Assembly (NCBI GenBank): GCA_003389215.1
Contig: QQVP01000089.1
Coordinates: 23,340 to 87,339 of the forward strand
Source: Planctomycetota bacterium
GTDB lineage: Bacteria; Planctomycetota; Planctomycetia; Pirellulales; UBA7805
Direction of reading: 5' to 3'
DNA: 64,000 nucleotides
This document shows positions 1 through 8,441 of this stretch, piece by piece (within the stretch, counting starts at the first letter, position 1; each line of letters starts with the position of its first letter). A model generated the notes under the pieces. It saw nothing but the letters and a program-made list of their open reading frames with translations. It was not told where the DNA came from and did not search any database. The translations under genes were made by a program, and so were the position numbers.

Positions 1-997
1 GGCGGTCGCAGAATTCCTTCGCTTTTTCGGGGCCGAGCACGAACAGGGCGGTCGACAGGGCGTCGGCCTCGGCCGCCGAGTCGCAGACGACCGTCGCCGA
101 CAGCACGCCCTCGGCGGGCCAGCCGGTGCGGGGGTCGAGGATATGGCCCAGGCGGCGACCTTGATGGCGGATGAACTGCGTCCCGGATCCGCTCGTCGAG
201 AGAGCCTGGTCGATCAGCGCGATTTCCGCGATTCGCTGTTTCGGGTTGAGCGGATGTACCAGGCCGACCGACCAGCCGTGGGGATGTTCGAGGTGGCGAC
301 CGCGGGCCAGGACGCTACTCTTGCCGCCATGCAGCAAATAGTCGTCGACCCCGCCGGCCGCCAGGCACTCGGCCGCCTCGTCCAGCGCGTAGCCTTTGCC
401 GATGCCGCCGAGGTTGATCTCTACCTGCGGGTCAAGGAATCGTACGCTCGGCCCGTTGGCGTCGAGTTCGACGAGGTGGCTGCCGATGTGTTCGCGCGCG
501 GTGGCGATCTCCTTCGCCTCGGGCACCCGACCCTCGCGTCGCGCGAAGCCCCAGATCTTCGAGAGCGGTCCCGACGTGATGTCGAAGGCGGCGTCGGTTT
601 GGTGGAACAGATCGACACACCGCTCGATCAACTCGTAGAGATTGTCCGCGATCGAAACCGATTCCCGGCCGGCCTGGCGATTCAGGCGGCTCAATTCGCT
701 CTCCTCGCGGTAGACCGTCAATTGGGCCTCGATCGCTTCGACGACATCGAGCGCCTCGATCGCGGCCACTTCCGCGTCTGCGAACTGGCCCGCGTTGAAA
801 TAGACCTGAAACTCGCAGGCCATCGCGCGTCGCCCCACCTTGGTCAGATAGGGACGGGCCGTCGGGTCGACGGTCGTCGCGGGCTCCTCGCCGGGGGGGC
901 GCCTCACCGGCGCGGCGGCGTCCGATTTCTCGGCGGTCTTTTTGGCGGTGCCGCCGCGCAGGAAGTCGCGACGCGATTGAGGATTCGCAGGGCTCAT
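1..997 (-). CDS. apbE: FAD:protein FMN transferase (ApbE family), 3' end cut by window edge
   Basis: ApbE enzymes take FMN from FAD and attach it covalently to exported or membrane flavoproteins. Reading the minus strand from the ATG at 997 gives 332 codons, with the C-terminus beyond the left edge. Family motifs are clear: GGIGKGYALD near residue 197, HILDPRTGWP near 283, and DALSTALFVLGPEKA close to the edge. The N-terminus has SRRDFLRGG, which looks like a twin-arginine signal. The residues after it (GTAKKTAEKSDAAAP) are not hydrophobic, so Tat export is doubtful. It is divergent from the cytochrome-type gene at 1111. The flavoprotein target is not in the window. Confidence 0.9.
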   Translation of the reverse strand, partial: MSPANPQSRRDFLRGGTAKKTAEKSDAAAPVRRPPGEEPATTVDPTARPYLTKVGRRAMACEFQVYFNAGQFADAEVAAIEALDVVEAIEAQLTVYREESELSRLNRQAGRESVSIADNLYELIERCVDLFHQTDAAFDITSGPLSKIWGFARREGRVPEAKEIATAREHIGSHLVELDANGPSVRFLDPQVEINLGGIGKGYALDEAAECLAAGGVDDYLLHGGKSSVLARGRHLEHPHGWSVGLVHPLNPKQRIAEIALIDQALSTSGSGTQFIRHQGRRLGHILDPRTGWPAEGVLSATVVCDSAAEADALSTALFVLGPEKAKEFCDR

Positions 998-1033
998 ACG
1001 ACTATTCTATCGGGGAAGCGAAAGTGATGTTGG

Positions 1034-1062
1034 TTGCTCCTTGCCGGGCGAACTCGGATAAT
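1034..1062 (+). promoter_or_regulatory. candidate sigma-70 promoter for the cytochrome c'-like gene
   Basis: TTGCTC (1034-1039), a 17-base spacer and GATAAT (1057-1062). The -10 matches the consensus at five of six positions and the -35 at three. Transcription would start near 1069, which supports translation from the GTG at 1111 rather than from the upstream GTG/ATG at 1024/1027. Confidence 0.4.
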
Positions 1063-1110
1063 GAACGTCGAGATTCGCCGTCACTCCCGTCACCGCGTGC
1101 CGAGTCGATC

Positions 1111-2073
1111 GTGTTTCGCCCAAGAATTCCTGTCTGTCGTTGGTTGCTCGCGTTGGTCTTCCTGGGCGTTTCGGTCGCACTGGCGCAGAGAATCCCGCTG
1201 CCCAAGCGAAGCCGGCCGCCGGCGAAGTTCGATCAAGAGACCAGCGACCTCTTCGCCGGCGACGCGCGTGAACGGCTCCGCGGCGAGCGCCCGACGCCCG
1301 AGTCGCTCACGGCCGCCACGTCATCCGACCCGGCGCCGGGAGGGGACTCGCAGACTACCCCGGCCGCGGCCACGTTTGCCTGGTCGGGCATCATCTCGGC
1401 CGAAACCTTGACCGACGAGATCAAGGCCCATTCGAGCGACATCTCGCACGCGGTGCGGAACGTGCGGGCATTCCGCTCGGGCGGGAATCTCGAAACGCGG
1501 CTGCGGTTCAGTGTCATCGCCGCCATGTTCGGCATCCTTGCCGAGTACGACGGCGATCCGCGCTGGAAGGAGCAGGCACCCGCGGCCCGGGATGCGTTTG
1601 CCTCGGCGGGACGCAATTCGAAGGCGGCCGACGACAACACTTTCAAGGAAGCGCGGCAGCGGAGCGAGGATCTCGAGGCGCTCATCCGCGGTGGGTCGGT
1701 CGAGTTGCCCGCGCCCGAAGAGAAACAGGCGATCGAGTGGGACCGCGTGGCGCAGCGACCGCCGCTGATGCAGCGTTTGGAGAAGGCCCTCGACGGTCGT
1801 TTGCGTCCTTGGTCGGCCGATCAGCGGGAGTTCGAGCGGAATCGGCCCGCATCGGTCCACGAAGCGGAGATCATCGCGGCGCTGGCGGAGATCATCCAGC
1901 GGGAGTACTACGAGTATGTCGACGACGACGACTATCTCGAACTTTGCAGACAGCTAAATCGGCACGCGCTGGCGGCCCGCACGGCGGCGCGGGAAGGAGA
2001 CCTCAGCACGCTGCAGATGGCGGTGGGAGAGATGGCCAAGACGTGCAGCGGCTGCCACGAAGACTATCGCTAG
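1111..2073 (+). CDS. cytochrome c'-type (class II) exported protein with two helical domains
   Basis: The last eleven residues contain CSGCH followed by EDYR. This is the C-terminal haem-attachment pattern of cytochrome c' / class II c-type cytochromes (CxxCH then x-x-F/Y-R). I chose the GTG at 1111 (320 aa) because it puts a standard signal peptide at the N-terminus: Arg-rich start, hydrophobic WLLALVFLGVSVALAQ. An upstream in-frame GTG/ATG at 1024/1027 would add about 29 low-complexity residues. Two helix-rich regions resemble each other (about residues 95-205 and 215-320), but only the second has CxxCH. The protein probably works in the periplasm in electron transfer or ligand binding. Its redox partner is unknown. 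Confidence 0.7.
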   Translation: MFRPRIPVCRWLLALVFLGVSVALAQRIPLPKRSRPPAKFDQETSDLFAGDARERLRGERPTPESLTAATSSDPAPGGDSQTTPAAATFAWSGIISAETLTDEIKAHSSDISHAVRNVRAFRSGGNLETRLRFSVIAAMFGILAEYDGDPRWKEQAPAARDAFASAGRNSKAADDNTFKEARQRSEDLEALIRGGSVELPAPEEKQAIEWDRVAQRPPLMQRLEKALDGRLRPWSADQREFERNRPASVHEAEIIAALAEIIQREYYEYVDDDDYLELCRQLNRHALAARTAAREGDLSTLQMAVGEMAKTCSGCHEDYR

Positions 2074-2142
2074 AGCGCGGAGCTCGGCGCGACGAAGGCT
2101 CGGTGCCTTGCCGGCGGCGGCCGACATGGCGTTCGCGACGAA

Positions 2143-3576
2143 TCAGCGGGGGCGACCGCGGACGGCTGCCCGACCTTCGCGGGTGTTCAACCGGGGTACG
2201 ATCACGACGTTCTCGTCGGTGAGATCGCCCTCGCCATTCGCGCCCGAGACGATCGCTTGATGACTTTCCACATGCACCTGGTAGGGAGCCCCGTTGGCCG
2301 GATTGGTCTGATACTCGGGCGGCGGCAACCCGGCCGACGCGGCCAGGCCGATCGTCCACATTTCGACCCGGGCCCGGTCGAGCGCGACCAGGGCATGGTT
2401 TTCCTGCAGGTCACGGAGAAAGAGCCGCGCCGCCACGAAGGGATACTCGCCCGCGTCGAGCTTCTGTTGCCGGGCCTTGGCGAAATCGCGAAAGACATCC
2501 TGGCGACGATAGTAGGGCACCGGGACCTTGTTCGGGCCGTCGACATCATGAAGGCGATTGATGATCGTGCGCATCTGATCGAGATAGAACAGTTCGTCGG
2601 CGTCCGCGTTGCGACGCGCTTCGACGTTGGCACGCCTGCCTTCGCGGCTCATCATGAGCTCTCGCTGTTCCGTCTCGGTGAGCATCGTGAACAGAAACCC
2701 GCGGCGCACGGCTTCATAAGCGACCAGGGCGCGGGCCCGCTCGCCATGCCAGGCGTCGGCCTCGTCGGGCCAGCGGGCCAATTGGTTCTGCAGCAGGTTG
2801 GCAAACGTCCGCAGGTGGGCATCTTCGACGAGCGGGTGGGCAACGAAGGACGCGAGCACGGCCAGCGATTCCTTCCGCAAGTCGGCCGCCAGCAACCGCG
2901 ATTGCAGATCGCGCTCTCGCGACAGGTACTCGACCATCCGCAGCATGCGGGCGATCGCCGCGCCCGCCGCGGTCAAGTCGTCTTCGTCGAGACGGACCGC
3001 CGCGAAGAACGCCTCGAGACGAATGTAGAGCGTCACCGCCTGGAGAATGCTCCAGTCGGTATACCAGCCGCGGGCCGGATCGAGACCGAAGTCGCACACC
3101 GGGCGATCCAAGGCTCGAGACACCTCGGCCCGCTCGTCGTCCAGACCACGCAAGAAGAGCTTGGCCTTCCGCAAGCGAACGTCGTCGAATTCAAACGCCG
3201 GGCGGGGAAAGAGCTCGTGCGACTCGGCGACTTTGCCGGGCAGGAAGTTTGGGGCGAACAGACCCGCAAACACCGCGGCGACGTTGTCTTCCTCGGGCGG
3301 CACATCGCGACGCAGCTGCAGCGGCGTGGTGCCCTCGGCTTGGAGCAGGTCGTAATGGTGCCGCAGTCGTTCGTCGGTGCTGAGGCGGAGGCCCGGCAGC
3401 GTGGCCATCTCCTCGATCGACTCGTCCGTCAGCTCGAACTGCGTTTCGCTCTGGCAGCCGCACAGCGCCGCCGCGAGCAAGACGACCGCGAGCGAACGGG
3501 GCAGCAACAAAGCGAAGAGACGGTCGGGTGCCGTGCAAGCTGGCAATTCGGAACCCGGATCGGTAAGGGAGTGCAT
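2143..3576 (-). CDS. large predicted lipoprotein, function unknown
   Basis: The 477-aa protein has a hydrophobic stretch ending in a lipobox (LCGC, Cys41), so it is probably a Sec-exported lipoprotein. The mature part is mostly helical and charged, with no catalytic motif I recognise. It contains LFAPNFLPGK near residue 109 and a region rich in Arg and Glu around 200-340. A shorter reading frame starting nearer the hydrophobic segment is possible. It lies upstream of nothing on its own strand and is tail-to-tail with the cytochrome gene. I do not recognise the family and propose no function. Confidence 0.75.
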   Translation of the reverse strand: MHSLTDPGSELPACTAPDRLFALLLPRSLAVVLLAAALCGCQSETQFELTDESIEEMATLPGLRLSTDERLRHHYDLLQAEGTTPLQLRRDVPPEEDNVAAVFAGLFAPNFLPGKVAESHELFPRPAFEFDDVRLRKAKLFLRGLDDERAEVSRALDRPVCDFGLDPARGWYTDWSILQAVTLYIRLEAFFAAVRLDEDDLTAAGAAIARMLRMVEYLSRERDLQSRLLAADLRKESLAVLASFVAHPLVEDAHLRTFANLLQNQLARWPDEADAWHGERARALVAYEAVRRGFLFTMLTETEQRELMMSREGRRANVEARRNADADELFYLDQMRTIINRLHDVDGPNKVPVPYYRRQDVFRDFAKARQQKLDAGEYPFVAARLFLRDLQENHALVALDRARVEMWTIGLAASAGLPPPEYQTNPANGAPYQVHVESHQAIVSGANGEGDLTDENVVIVPRLNTREGRAAVRGRPR

Positions 3577-3801
3577 CGCGAACCTCCTTGGAAGGCGCGT
3601 ATGCTACTGGCCGCTATGGATGTCCGCCAATGCCAGTGCCTGGGTCGTGGCGGCTGGCGAACTCACGGCGTGCCAGCAAAGCCGGCACGGCGATCGCCAC
3701 CTGCTTTGGCCATTGGCGCGGCGGGAAAGGGGAGACGGGCCACAACCCCGACCTCCGGTGCTCGAACCGCTGGCCGGCAAGTTGCCGCCGAAGAGGCTCG
3801 C

Positions 3802-4383
3802 TCAGACGGTCGAGTGCTTGCGTGGCCGCAGGCTGCGGTCCTTGCCAGCGGAACCGTCGGCCTGAGCGACCGGCTGCAGCCGAACCATCTCGGCCAGGCC
3901 GGCCTGGGCGAACTCGGTGCCCGTAACGTAGCGACCGGGGCTGATCCACTCGTTGATCACCTCGGGGGCGACGCCGAACATCTCGGCCAGCAGCTCGTCC
4001 ATGTCGGTCTCCAGATCGGCGAAGTGGCGTGCCCACTCGGCGGCCTCGGCCAATCCGACGTTCTCTTCGCTTTGCCATTTCATGGGATGAAACAGCAGCA
4101 CGCTGTAACGCGTGACAATGCGTCGCGTACACGCGGCGAAGGGCCACAACGCGGCGGACGAGCACTCGCCGGTGACGATGCCTGTGGCGCGCAGCCGTCG
4201 CAACAGAATGAGCGACATCAGCGAGATGGCGCAGTAAGGGCTGCCGCCAGGCGAATCGATGTAGAGGGTACACTCGCCGCCCGGTTCGACGTCGAGCAGC
4301 TTTTCGGCGATCTCGCCTTCGTGTTCCGTGAGATCCCCGAAGAGCGCAATTTCGACGATCTCGCCGCCAGTGTTCTTTGCCAT
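3802..4383 (-). CDS. ClpP/SDH-fold protease-like protein lacking the canonical catalytic Asp
   Basis: The 193-aa product starting at the ATG at 4383 (MAKNTGG) has the ClpP fold signature. It shows IDSPGGSP near residue 43 and TGECSSAALW near 71, where Ser76 aligns with the ClpP nucleophile. FHPMK at 98-102 supplies His99 in the position of the catalytic His of IHQP. The region of the third triad residue reads INEWISPGRYVTGTEFA, and Gly150 falls where E. coli ClpP has Asp in ERDRFLS. It may therefore be a weak or inactive protease, a regulatory ClpP paralogue like cyanobacterial ClpR, or a member of another SDH subgroup. A longer in-frame start at 4494 lacks support. No clpX neighbour is present. 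Confidence 0.8.
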   Translation of the reverse strand: MAKNTGGEIVEIALFGDLTEHEGEIAEKLLDVEPGGECTLYIDSPGGSPYCAISLMSLILLRRLRATGIVTGECSSAALWPFAACTRRIVTRYSVLLFHPMKWQSEENVGLAEAAEWARHFADLETDMDELLAEMFGVAPEVINEWISPGRYVTGTEFAQAGLAEMVRLQPVAQADGSAGKDRSLRPRKHSTV

Positions 4384-4875
4384 CGTTCTCTTTCTGCAAG
4401 ATCCGTAAAGGTGGTCGCCGCGAGATGTCGCGGTTGCCGGATGCGACACGAAATCCCTGCCATTTCGGAGCCTTATTCTACCCATTCCCGCCACTGGTCG
4501 CGAGTTTCCCGGTCCGCGTCGAGCCTCGGTATTGCCCGGCTCGTTTCGGTTGTGACGGTGGTACCGGTTGTAGGAGCGGAGGTCGGCGAGGAGGCCAGGA
4601 CGGGGCGAGGGGGAGTCGGCATGGCACGCAGTTCAGCGGTCAAGTCGGGCAGGGCGGATGTTGGGCATGGTCGCTGCGGTCGCGAGTTGAGCCTGTTGGG
4701 AGGTCGAGGCCGAAGCGCACGCCGGCAGGGACCTCATGGTGTGGCGATTGCTTTGCGGCACGAAAGGTCGGCCTTATAATCAAGAGCAACGAGCCAGCGG
4801 TTGTCGGAGCCAACGCTCGCCTCCAGCACCCGCACGCGAGCGCGGCTCGGTTGGCTGCTCTGCGTGGAGAAGAGC
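4384..4875. other. divergent intergenic region
   Basis: 492 bases between the ClpP-like gene (leftward) and the GYF gene (rightward). It contains the rightward promoter at 4753-4780. For the leftward gene there is only a TAGAAT on the minus strand (4475-4480) without a recognisable -35 box. I see no additional gene or RNA. Confidence 0.6.
4753..4780 (+). promoter_or_regulatory. sigma-70-type promoter for the GYF protein gene
   Basis: TTGCGG (4753-4758), a 16-base spacer and a perfect TATAAT (4775-4780). The predicted start near 4787 leaves a leader of about 90 bases before the ATG at 4876. Confidence 0.55.
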
Positions 4876-5862
4876 ATGGGCATTCGGTTCACCTGTCCGC
4901 AGGGACACAAGCTGAACGTGAAGTCGTTCTTGGCCGGCAAGAAGGGCTTCTGTCCGCATTGCAATGCGCGGGTCGATATCCCCCTCGAGTCGACGCGACC
5001 GAGTCGTCGCGAAGAACAGGCGACGACCCAACCCATGACGGCCGCGCCGGCGAGTCAGTCGATTCGCACGGAGGCCGAGCCGACCACACCGGCGGCGGAC
5101 GCGAGTGCGCCGGCCGGTGCCCAGGCCACGACTGCGGCGGGCCGGCAGTTCGAAGATATCGCCGCGCATCTCGATCCACCCCAGGTCCAATCCGCGGCAT
5201 CCCAATCGGCGGCATCCCAACCCGCGGCATCCCAACCGAGTGCGACAAGTCCGGCAGCTGCCGTTTCAGCGACGCCGGCGGTTGCGACCCCGACAGCGGC
5301 AACACCGACGGCCGCGACACCAGTCGCCGCGACGCCCGAAACGGCAACACCGGTTGCGGCAGCACCCGCAGCGGCCCAGCCAGTGACGTCGACGCCCACC
5401 GAGTCGGTCGCGAGTCAGTCGGTGGCGATCGCGTCGCCCACCGCAGAGGCGACGACCGAAACGGTTGCCGAGCCCGTCTGGTACGTGCGTCCGCGGAGTG
5501 GTGGTCAGTACGGGCCGACGAATCGCCAGATGGTCGATCAGTGGATTGAAGAGGGACGCGTCGCCGACGACACGTATGTCTGGTGCGAAGGTTGGCCCAC
5601 CTGGCAGCTCGCCTCGTATGTCTTTCCCAAGTTGCAGGTAACGCAAGATGAAATCCACATCGCGGTCCGTCCCGACCAGTCGGCTGCCGAGGCGGCCGGA
5701 CCTCAGGCGAACGAAGTCCTGATCCGGGCGGCCTCCGAAACGGAGACCGATACCCGCGTCATCCGTCGCCGCAAGAACGGAAATTCGGTCTGGTTGGTGG
5801 CCGTTCTGTCGGTGGTCGCGGTCATCTTGGTCGTCGTGCTCATCTTCGTCTTGGCCCAGTAG
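4876..5862 (+). CDS. zinc-ribbon / GYF_2-domain membrane protein
   Basis: The 328-aa protein starts at the ATG at 4876 (MGIRFTCPQGHKLNVK). An N-terminal zinc ribbon has CPQGH near residue 6 and CPHC near 32. A long Ala/Thr/Pro/Ser linker follows, encoded by visible 15-base tandem repeats (AASQS/AASQP, and TPTAA/TPVAA units). A GYF_2 (DUF4339-type) domain covers about residues 202-253 (WYVRPRSGGQYGP ... WCEGWPTW). One transmembrane helix lies near 304-326 and the tail is very short. The topology is that of a tail-anchored protein with cytoplasmic zinc ribbon and GYF domain. GYF domains usually bind proline-rich peptides; the partner here is unknown. An in-frame start at 4801 lacks the family's usual beginning. 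Confidence 0.85.
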   Translation: MGIRFTCPQGHKLNVKSFLAGKKGFCPHCNARVDIPLESTRPSRREEQATTQPMTAAPASQSIRTEAEPTTPAADASAPAGAQATTAAGRQFEDIAAHLDPPQVQSAASQSAASQPAASQPSATSPAAAVSATPAVATPTAATPTAATPVAATPETATPVAAAPAAAQPVTSTPTESVASQSVAIASPTAEATTETVAEPVWYVRPRSGGQYGPTNRQMVDQWIEEGRVADDTYVWCEGWPTWQLASYVFPKLQVTQDEIHIAVRPDQSAAEAAGPQANEVLIRAASETETDTRVIRRRKNGNSVWLVAVLSVVAVILVVVLIFVLAQ

Positions 5863-6063
5863 CCGGCACACCGTATTCGCCGGAAGGGGGGCGGGCGAGC
5901 CCATGAGGGGCGATTTGCCGAAGCCGATCTCCGTCCCGCGGCAGCCACAAGGTAGAATTGGGCAGCGGGCGGACCGTCATCCTGAAGTGCCCGTCCGCGG
6001 TTTCGTCACGCGGGCCGCTCAGCCGAGTCCCGCGCCTGGCGCGCCTCCATCGAGTCGCTACGC

Positions 6064-7554
6064 ATGAACGTCCAGCAGTTTCTCGAACATCACGGCATTG
6101 CCAGCAACCCGTTTGCCGACGAGGATGCACAGACCGACCAGGTCTTCAAGGAGCGTTGTCTGCGCGACGTTCATCATCCGACGTGGGACAAGATCTACGG
6201 CGATCCCGCCGAGCCGGCGACGTCGGTCGTGTTTGGCGAGAAGGGGGCCGGCAAGACCGCCATTCGTTTGCAGATCGTCGCCCATCTCGACGCCTACAAT
6301 CGGGACAACGCGGGCCGCGGCGTCTACGTCATCACCTACGACGACCTGAATCCCTTTCTCGATCGCTTTCGCGACACGCTCAGCAGCCGTCGTCGCCGTC
6401 CCGATCGCGTGCTCTCGGAATGGAAGCTCTGGGATCACATCGACGCCGTTCTTTCGCTCGGCGTGACGAGCCTGGTCGATCAGATTCTCGAGGTGAAGCA
6501 CCCCAGCGGCATCCCCATGGAGGTCTCGCAAGCGAGCGTCCAAATGCTCGATCGCAATCAGGCTCGCGATCTGTTGCTGTTGGCGGCCTGCTACGACACG
6601 TCGACCGCCGAGACGGTGAAGGGGCGTTGGCATCGATTGCGGCGACGACTGCGATTCCGCACGTTTCGTTCTTTCGGCGATATGGCCCTCGGCCTGGCCG
6701 TGACGGCCGCGGCGCTGGGGCTGACCATCGCCTTGCAGAAGTGGGAGTGGCTGACGTCGCTGCCGCTCTACCTGATCATCTTGGCGGGGTGGCTGCCTCG
6801 CATGTGGCGCGTCGTGCGGAGCTTCTGGCGGGCCCTCGGCATCGTGCGACACGTGCGCATCGGCAACCGCGGAGTGCATCCGCTGCGTCAGGTGCTGGCC
6901 CACTTCACTACGCCGGAGATCGCCAATCAGCCGCTGCCGAACAAGCAGCGGACCGACGACCGCTTCGAATTGCTCGACAAGTTCCAGGGCATTCTGCAGA
7001 CGCTCGGGTTCAGCGGGGTAATCGTCTTGGTCGATCGCGTCGACGAGCCGCACCTGATCAACGGCTCCGCCGAACAAATGCGGGCGTTTCTCTGGCCGAT
7101 GCTCGACAACAAGTTCCTCAAGCATCCGGGTTTGGGGTTGAAGCTGTTGCTGCCGATCGATCTGACCCCCTTTCTCGACCGCGAAGACCGCGACTTCTTT
7201 CAGCGTTCGCGGCTCGACAAGCAGAACATGATTCGCTCGCTGGAGTGGACGGGCGAGGCGCTCTACGACGTGGCCTGTGCCCGCATTTCCGCGTGTGCGG
7301 CACCCGAGCGTTCGCCCTCGCTGATGGACTTGTTCGCCGACGAGGTGAGCGAGGCCCGCATGGTCGAGGCCATGCGGTCGCTACGCGTGCCGCGGAACCT
7401 GTTCAAGTTCATGTATCAGCTGTTCGTCGAGCACTGCAACGCCTACACCGAGACCCAGCCCGAGTGGAAGATCAGCTCGGAGCGGTTTGAAGCGGTGTTG
7501 GCGGTCGCAGTTCGCGATCAGGACAAGGTCGAACGCGGCCTGCGGGCCGGTTAG
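6064..7554 (+). CDS. P-loop ATPase with membrane segments inserted in the NTPase domain (KAP-like)
   Basis: The 496-aa protein has Walker A GEKGAGKT at residues 58-65 and a Walker B-like VIVLVDRVDEP near 319. Two hydrophobic segments lie between them (about 205-226 and 233-248). An insertion of transmembrane helices between Walker A and Walker B is typical of KAP-type NTPases. The N-terminus (FLEHHGIASNPFADEDA) resembles that of ExeA/ORC-like ATPases. No nuclease, transposase or toxin partner is adjacent, so a role in defence is not supported by context. It stands alone between a GYF membrane protein and a lipoprotein. Membrane-anchored ATP-dependent organisation or signalling is inference. 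Confidence 0.75.
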   Translation: MNVQQFLEHHGIASNPFADEDAQTDQVFKERCLRDVHHPTWDKIYGDPAEPATSVVFGEKGAGKTAIRLQIVAHLDAYNRDNAGRGVYVITYDDLNPFLDRFRDTLSSRRRRPDRVLSEWKLWDHIDAVLSLGVTSLVDQILEVKHPSGIPMEVSQASVQMLDRNQARDLLLLAACYDTSTAETVKGRWHRLRRRLRFRTFRSFGDMALGLAVTAAALGLTIALQKWEWLTSLPLYLIILAGWLPRMWRVVRSFWRALGIVRHVRIGNRGVHPLRQVLAHFTTPEIANQPLPNKQRTDDRFELLDKFQGILQTLGFSGVIVLVDRVDEPHLINGSAEQMRAFLWPMLDNKFLKHPGLGLKLLLPIDLTPFLDREDRDFFQRSRLDKQNMIRSLEWTGEALYDVACARISACAAPERSPSLMDLFADEVSEARMVEAMRSLRVPRNLFKFMYQLFVEHCNAYTETQPEWKISSERFEAVLAVAVRDQDKVERGLRAG

Positions 7555-7742
7555 CTCTCGGGGCCACCGCGGAACGTGGCCGGCACGAGGCCGCCGGTTC
7601 GCGGGAGGGCGGCAGCGGCCGTCTGCTAGCACCGACGGGGCGTCGTTTCTCTTGACGGTTTTAAGTCGGCCTGCGAGACTTCGGCACGCGCGGCCATGAC
7701 GCCGCGCTTCGGCAACCGACACGAGCCGGCAGGGAGGCCCCG

Positions 7743-8441
7743 ATGTCATTTCTTGACGCTTACCGCCAACGTCTTCGGAATAGGTGCTGCGTGTCTTGGA
7801 GACTCAGCTCGATTCTCTTGGTTGTCGCCGCAGGCTGTGGCGAGTTCGACCTGGGCGAATTGGGCCTGCCAACTGCCGAACCTGGATCGACTCCGCCGGC
7901 CGCCTCGGCTTCCAGCGGCCAGGCTGTGAACATCGCCCAGGAGGCGATTCACGACACGCCTGAGTCGGCCGTTCACGCGTTTCTCTCCGCCAGCCGCGAC
8001 GGTGACCTGGCGTCAGTGAACCAATTGCTCACGCAGCGGGCGCGCGAAGCGACCGCGGCGCTCGAAATTGCTGTGGCGCCGCCCGCGAGCCCGCATGCGG
8101 AGTTCGAGGTGACGGGACACGAATTCACGGATGCCGATGGGTTGTACGCCCAGGTCGCCAGCTGGTGGAGCGATGTTGGCACCGACGGCCAGCGGACGAA
8201 GTCCCCCATTGTCTGGGTCGTGCGTCGTGAGCCGGCGGGCTGGCGCGTGGCAGGGATGATCGCCCAGCTTGTCGAAGACGGCCCGGCCGAGGCTCTCAAC
8301 TACGAGGAGCCGGGCGAAATGATCCGCAAGATGCAGGCTGCCGCCGCGCCAGCCGCCCGCCGAACCGCCAGCAAAACGGGGCCGCACGGGGGCGGCGCAC
8401 CTGAGAAAGGCGGTTCCGAGACCGTCATCGGGGGCCCGTAA
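7743..8441 (+). CDS. lipoprotein with an NTF2/DUF4878-like domain
   Basis: The ATG at 7743 follows a strong ribosome-binding site (AGGGAGG). The 232-aa product has a signal ending VVAAGCG with lipidation likely at Cys32. A compact domain (ESAVHAFLSASRDGDL ... GWRVAGM) has the helix-then-curved-sheet pattern of small NTF2-like DUF4878 domains. The tail is rich in Ala, Gly and Lys. Cellular location is probably an envelope membrane. Function is unknown. A weak promoter-like TTGACG at 7652 precedes it, but I see no convincing -10 box. Confidence 0.75.
   Translation: MSFLDAYRQRLRNRCCVSWRLSSILLVVAAGCGEFDLGELGLPTAEPGSTPPAASASSGQAVNIAQEAIHDTPESAVHAFLSASRDGDLASVNQLLTQRAREATAALEIAVAPPASPHAEFEVTGHEFTDADGLYAQVASWWSDVGTDGQRTKSPIVWVVRREPAGWRVAGMIAQLVEDGPAEALNYEEPGEMIRKMQAAAAPAARRTASKTGPHGGGAPEKGGSETVIGGP

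Noticed and set aside
143..1027. Open frame of 294 codons on the plus strand
   Set aside because: It is the antisense of the apbE gene, whose minus-strand translation has clear family motifs.
2257..4779. Open frame of 840 codons on the plus strand
   Set aside because: It runs antisense through the lipoprotein and ClpP-like genes. Long antisense frames are expected at this GC content and it has no recognisable domain.
7652..7681. Promoter for the lipoprotein gene at 7743
   Set aside because: TTGACG is good but the matching -10 position reads GAGACT, only three of six.
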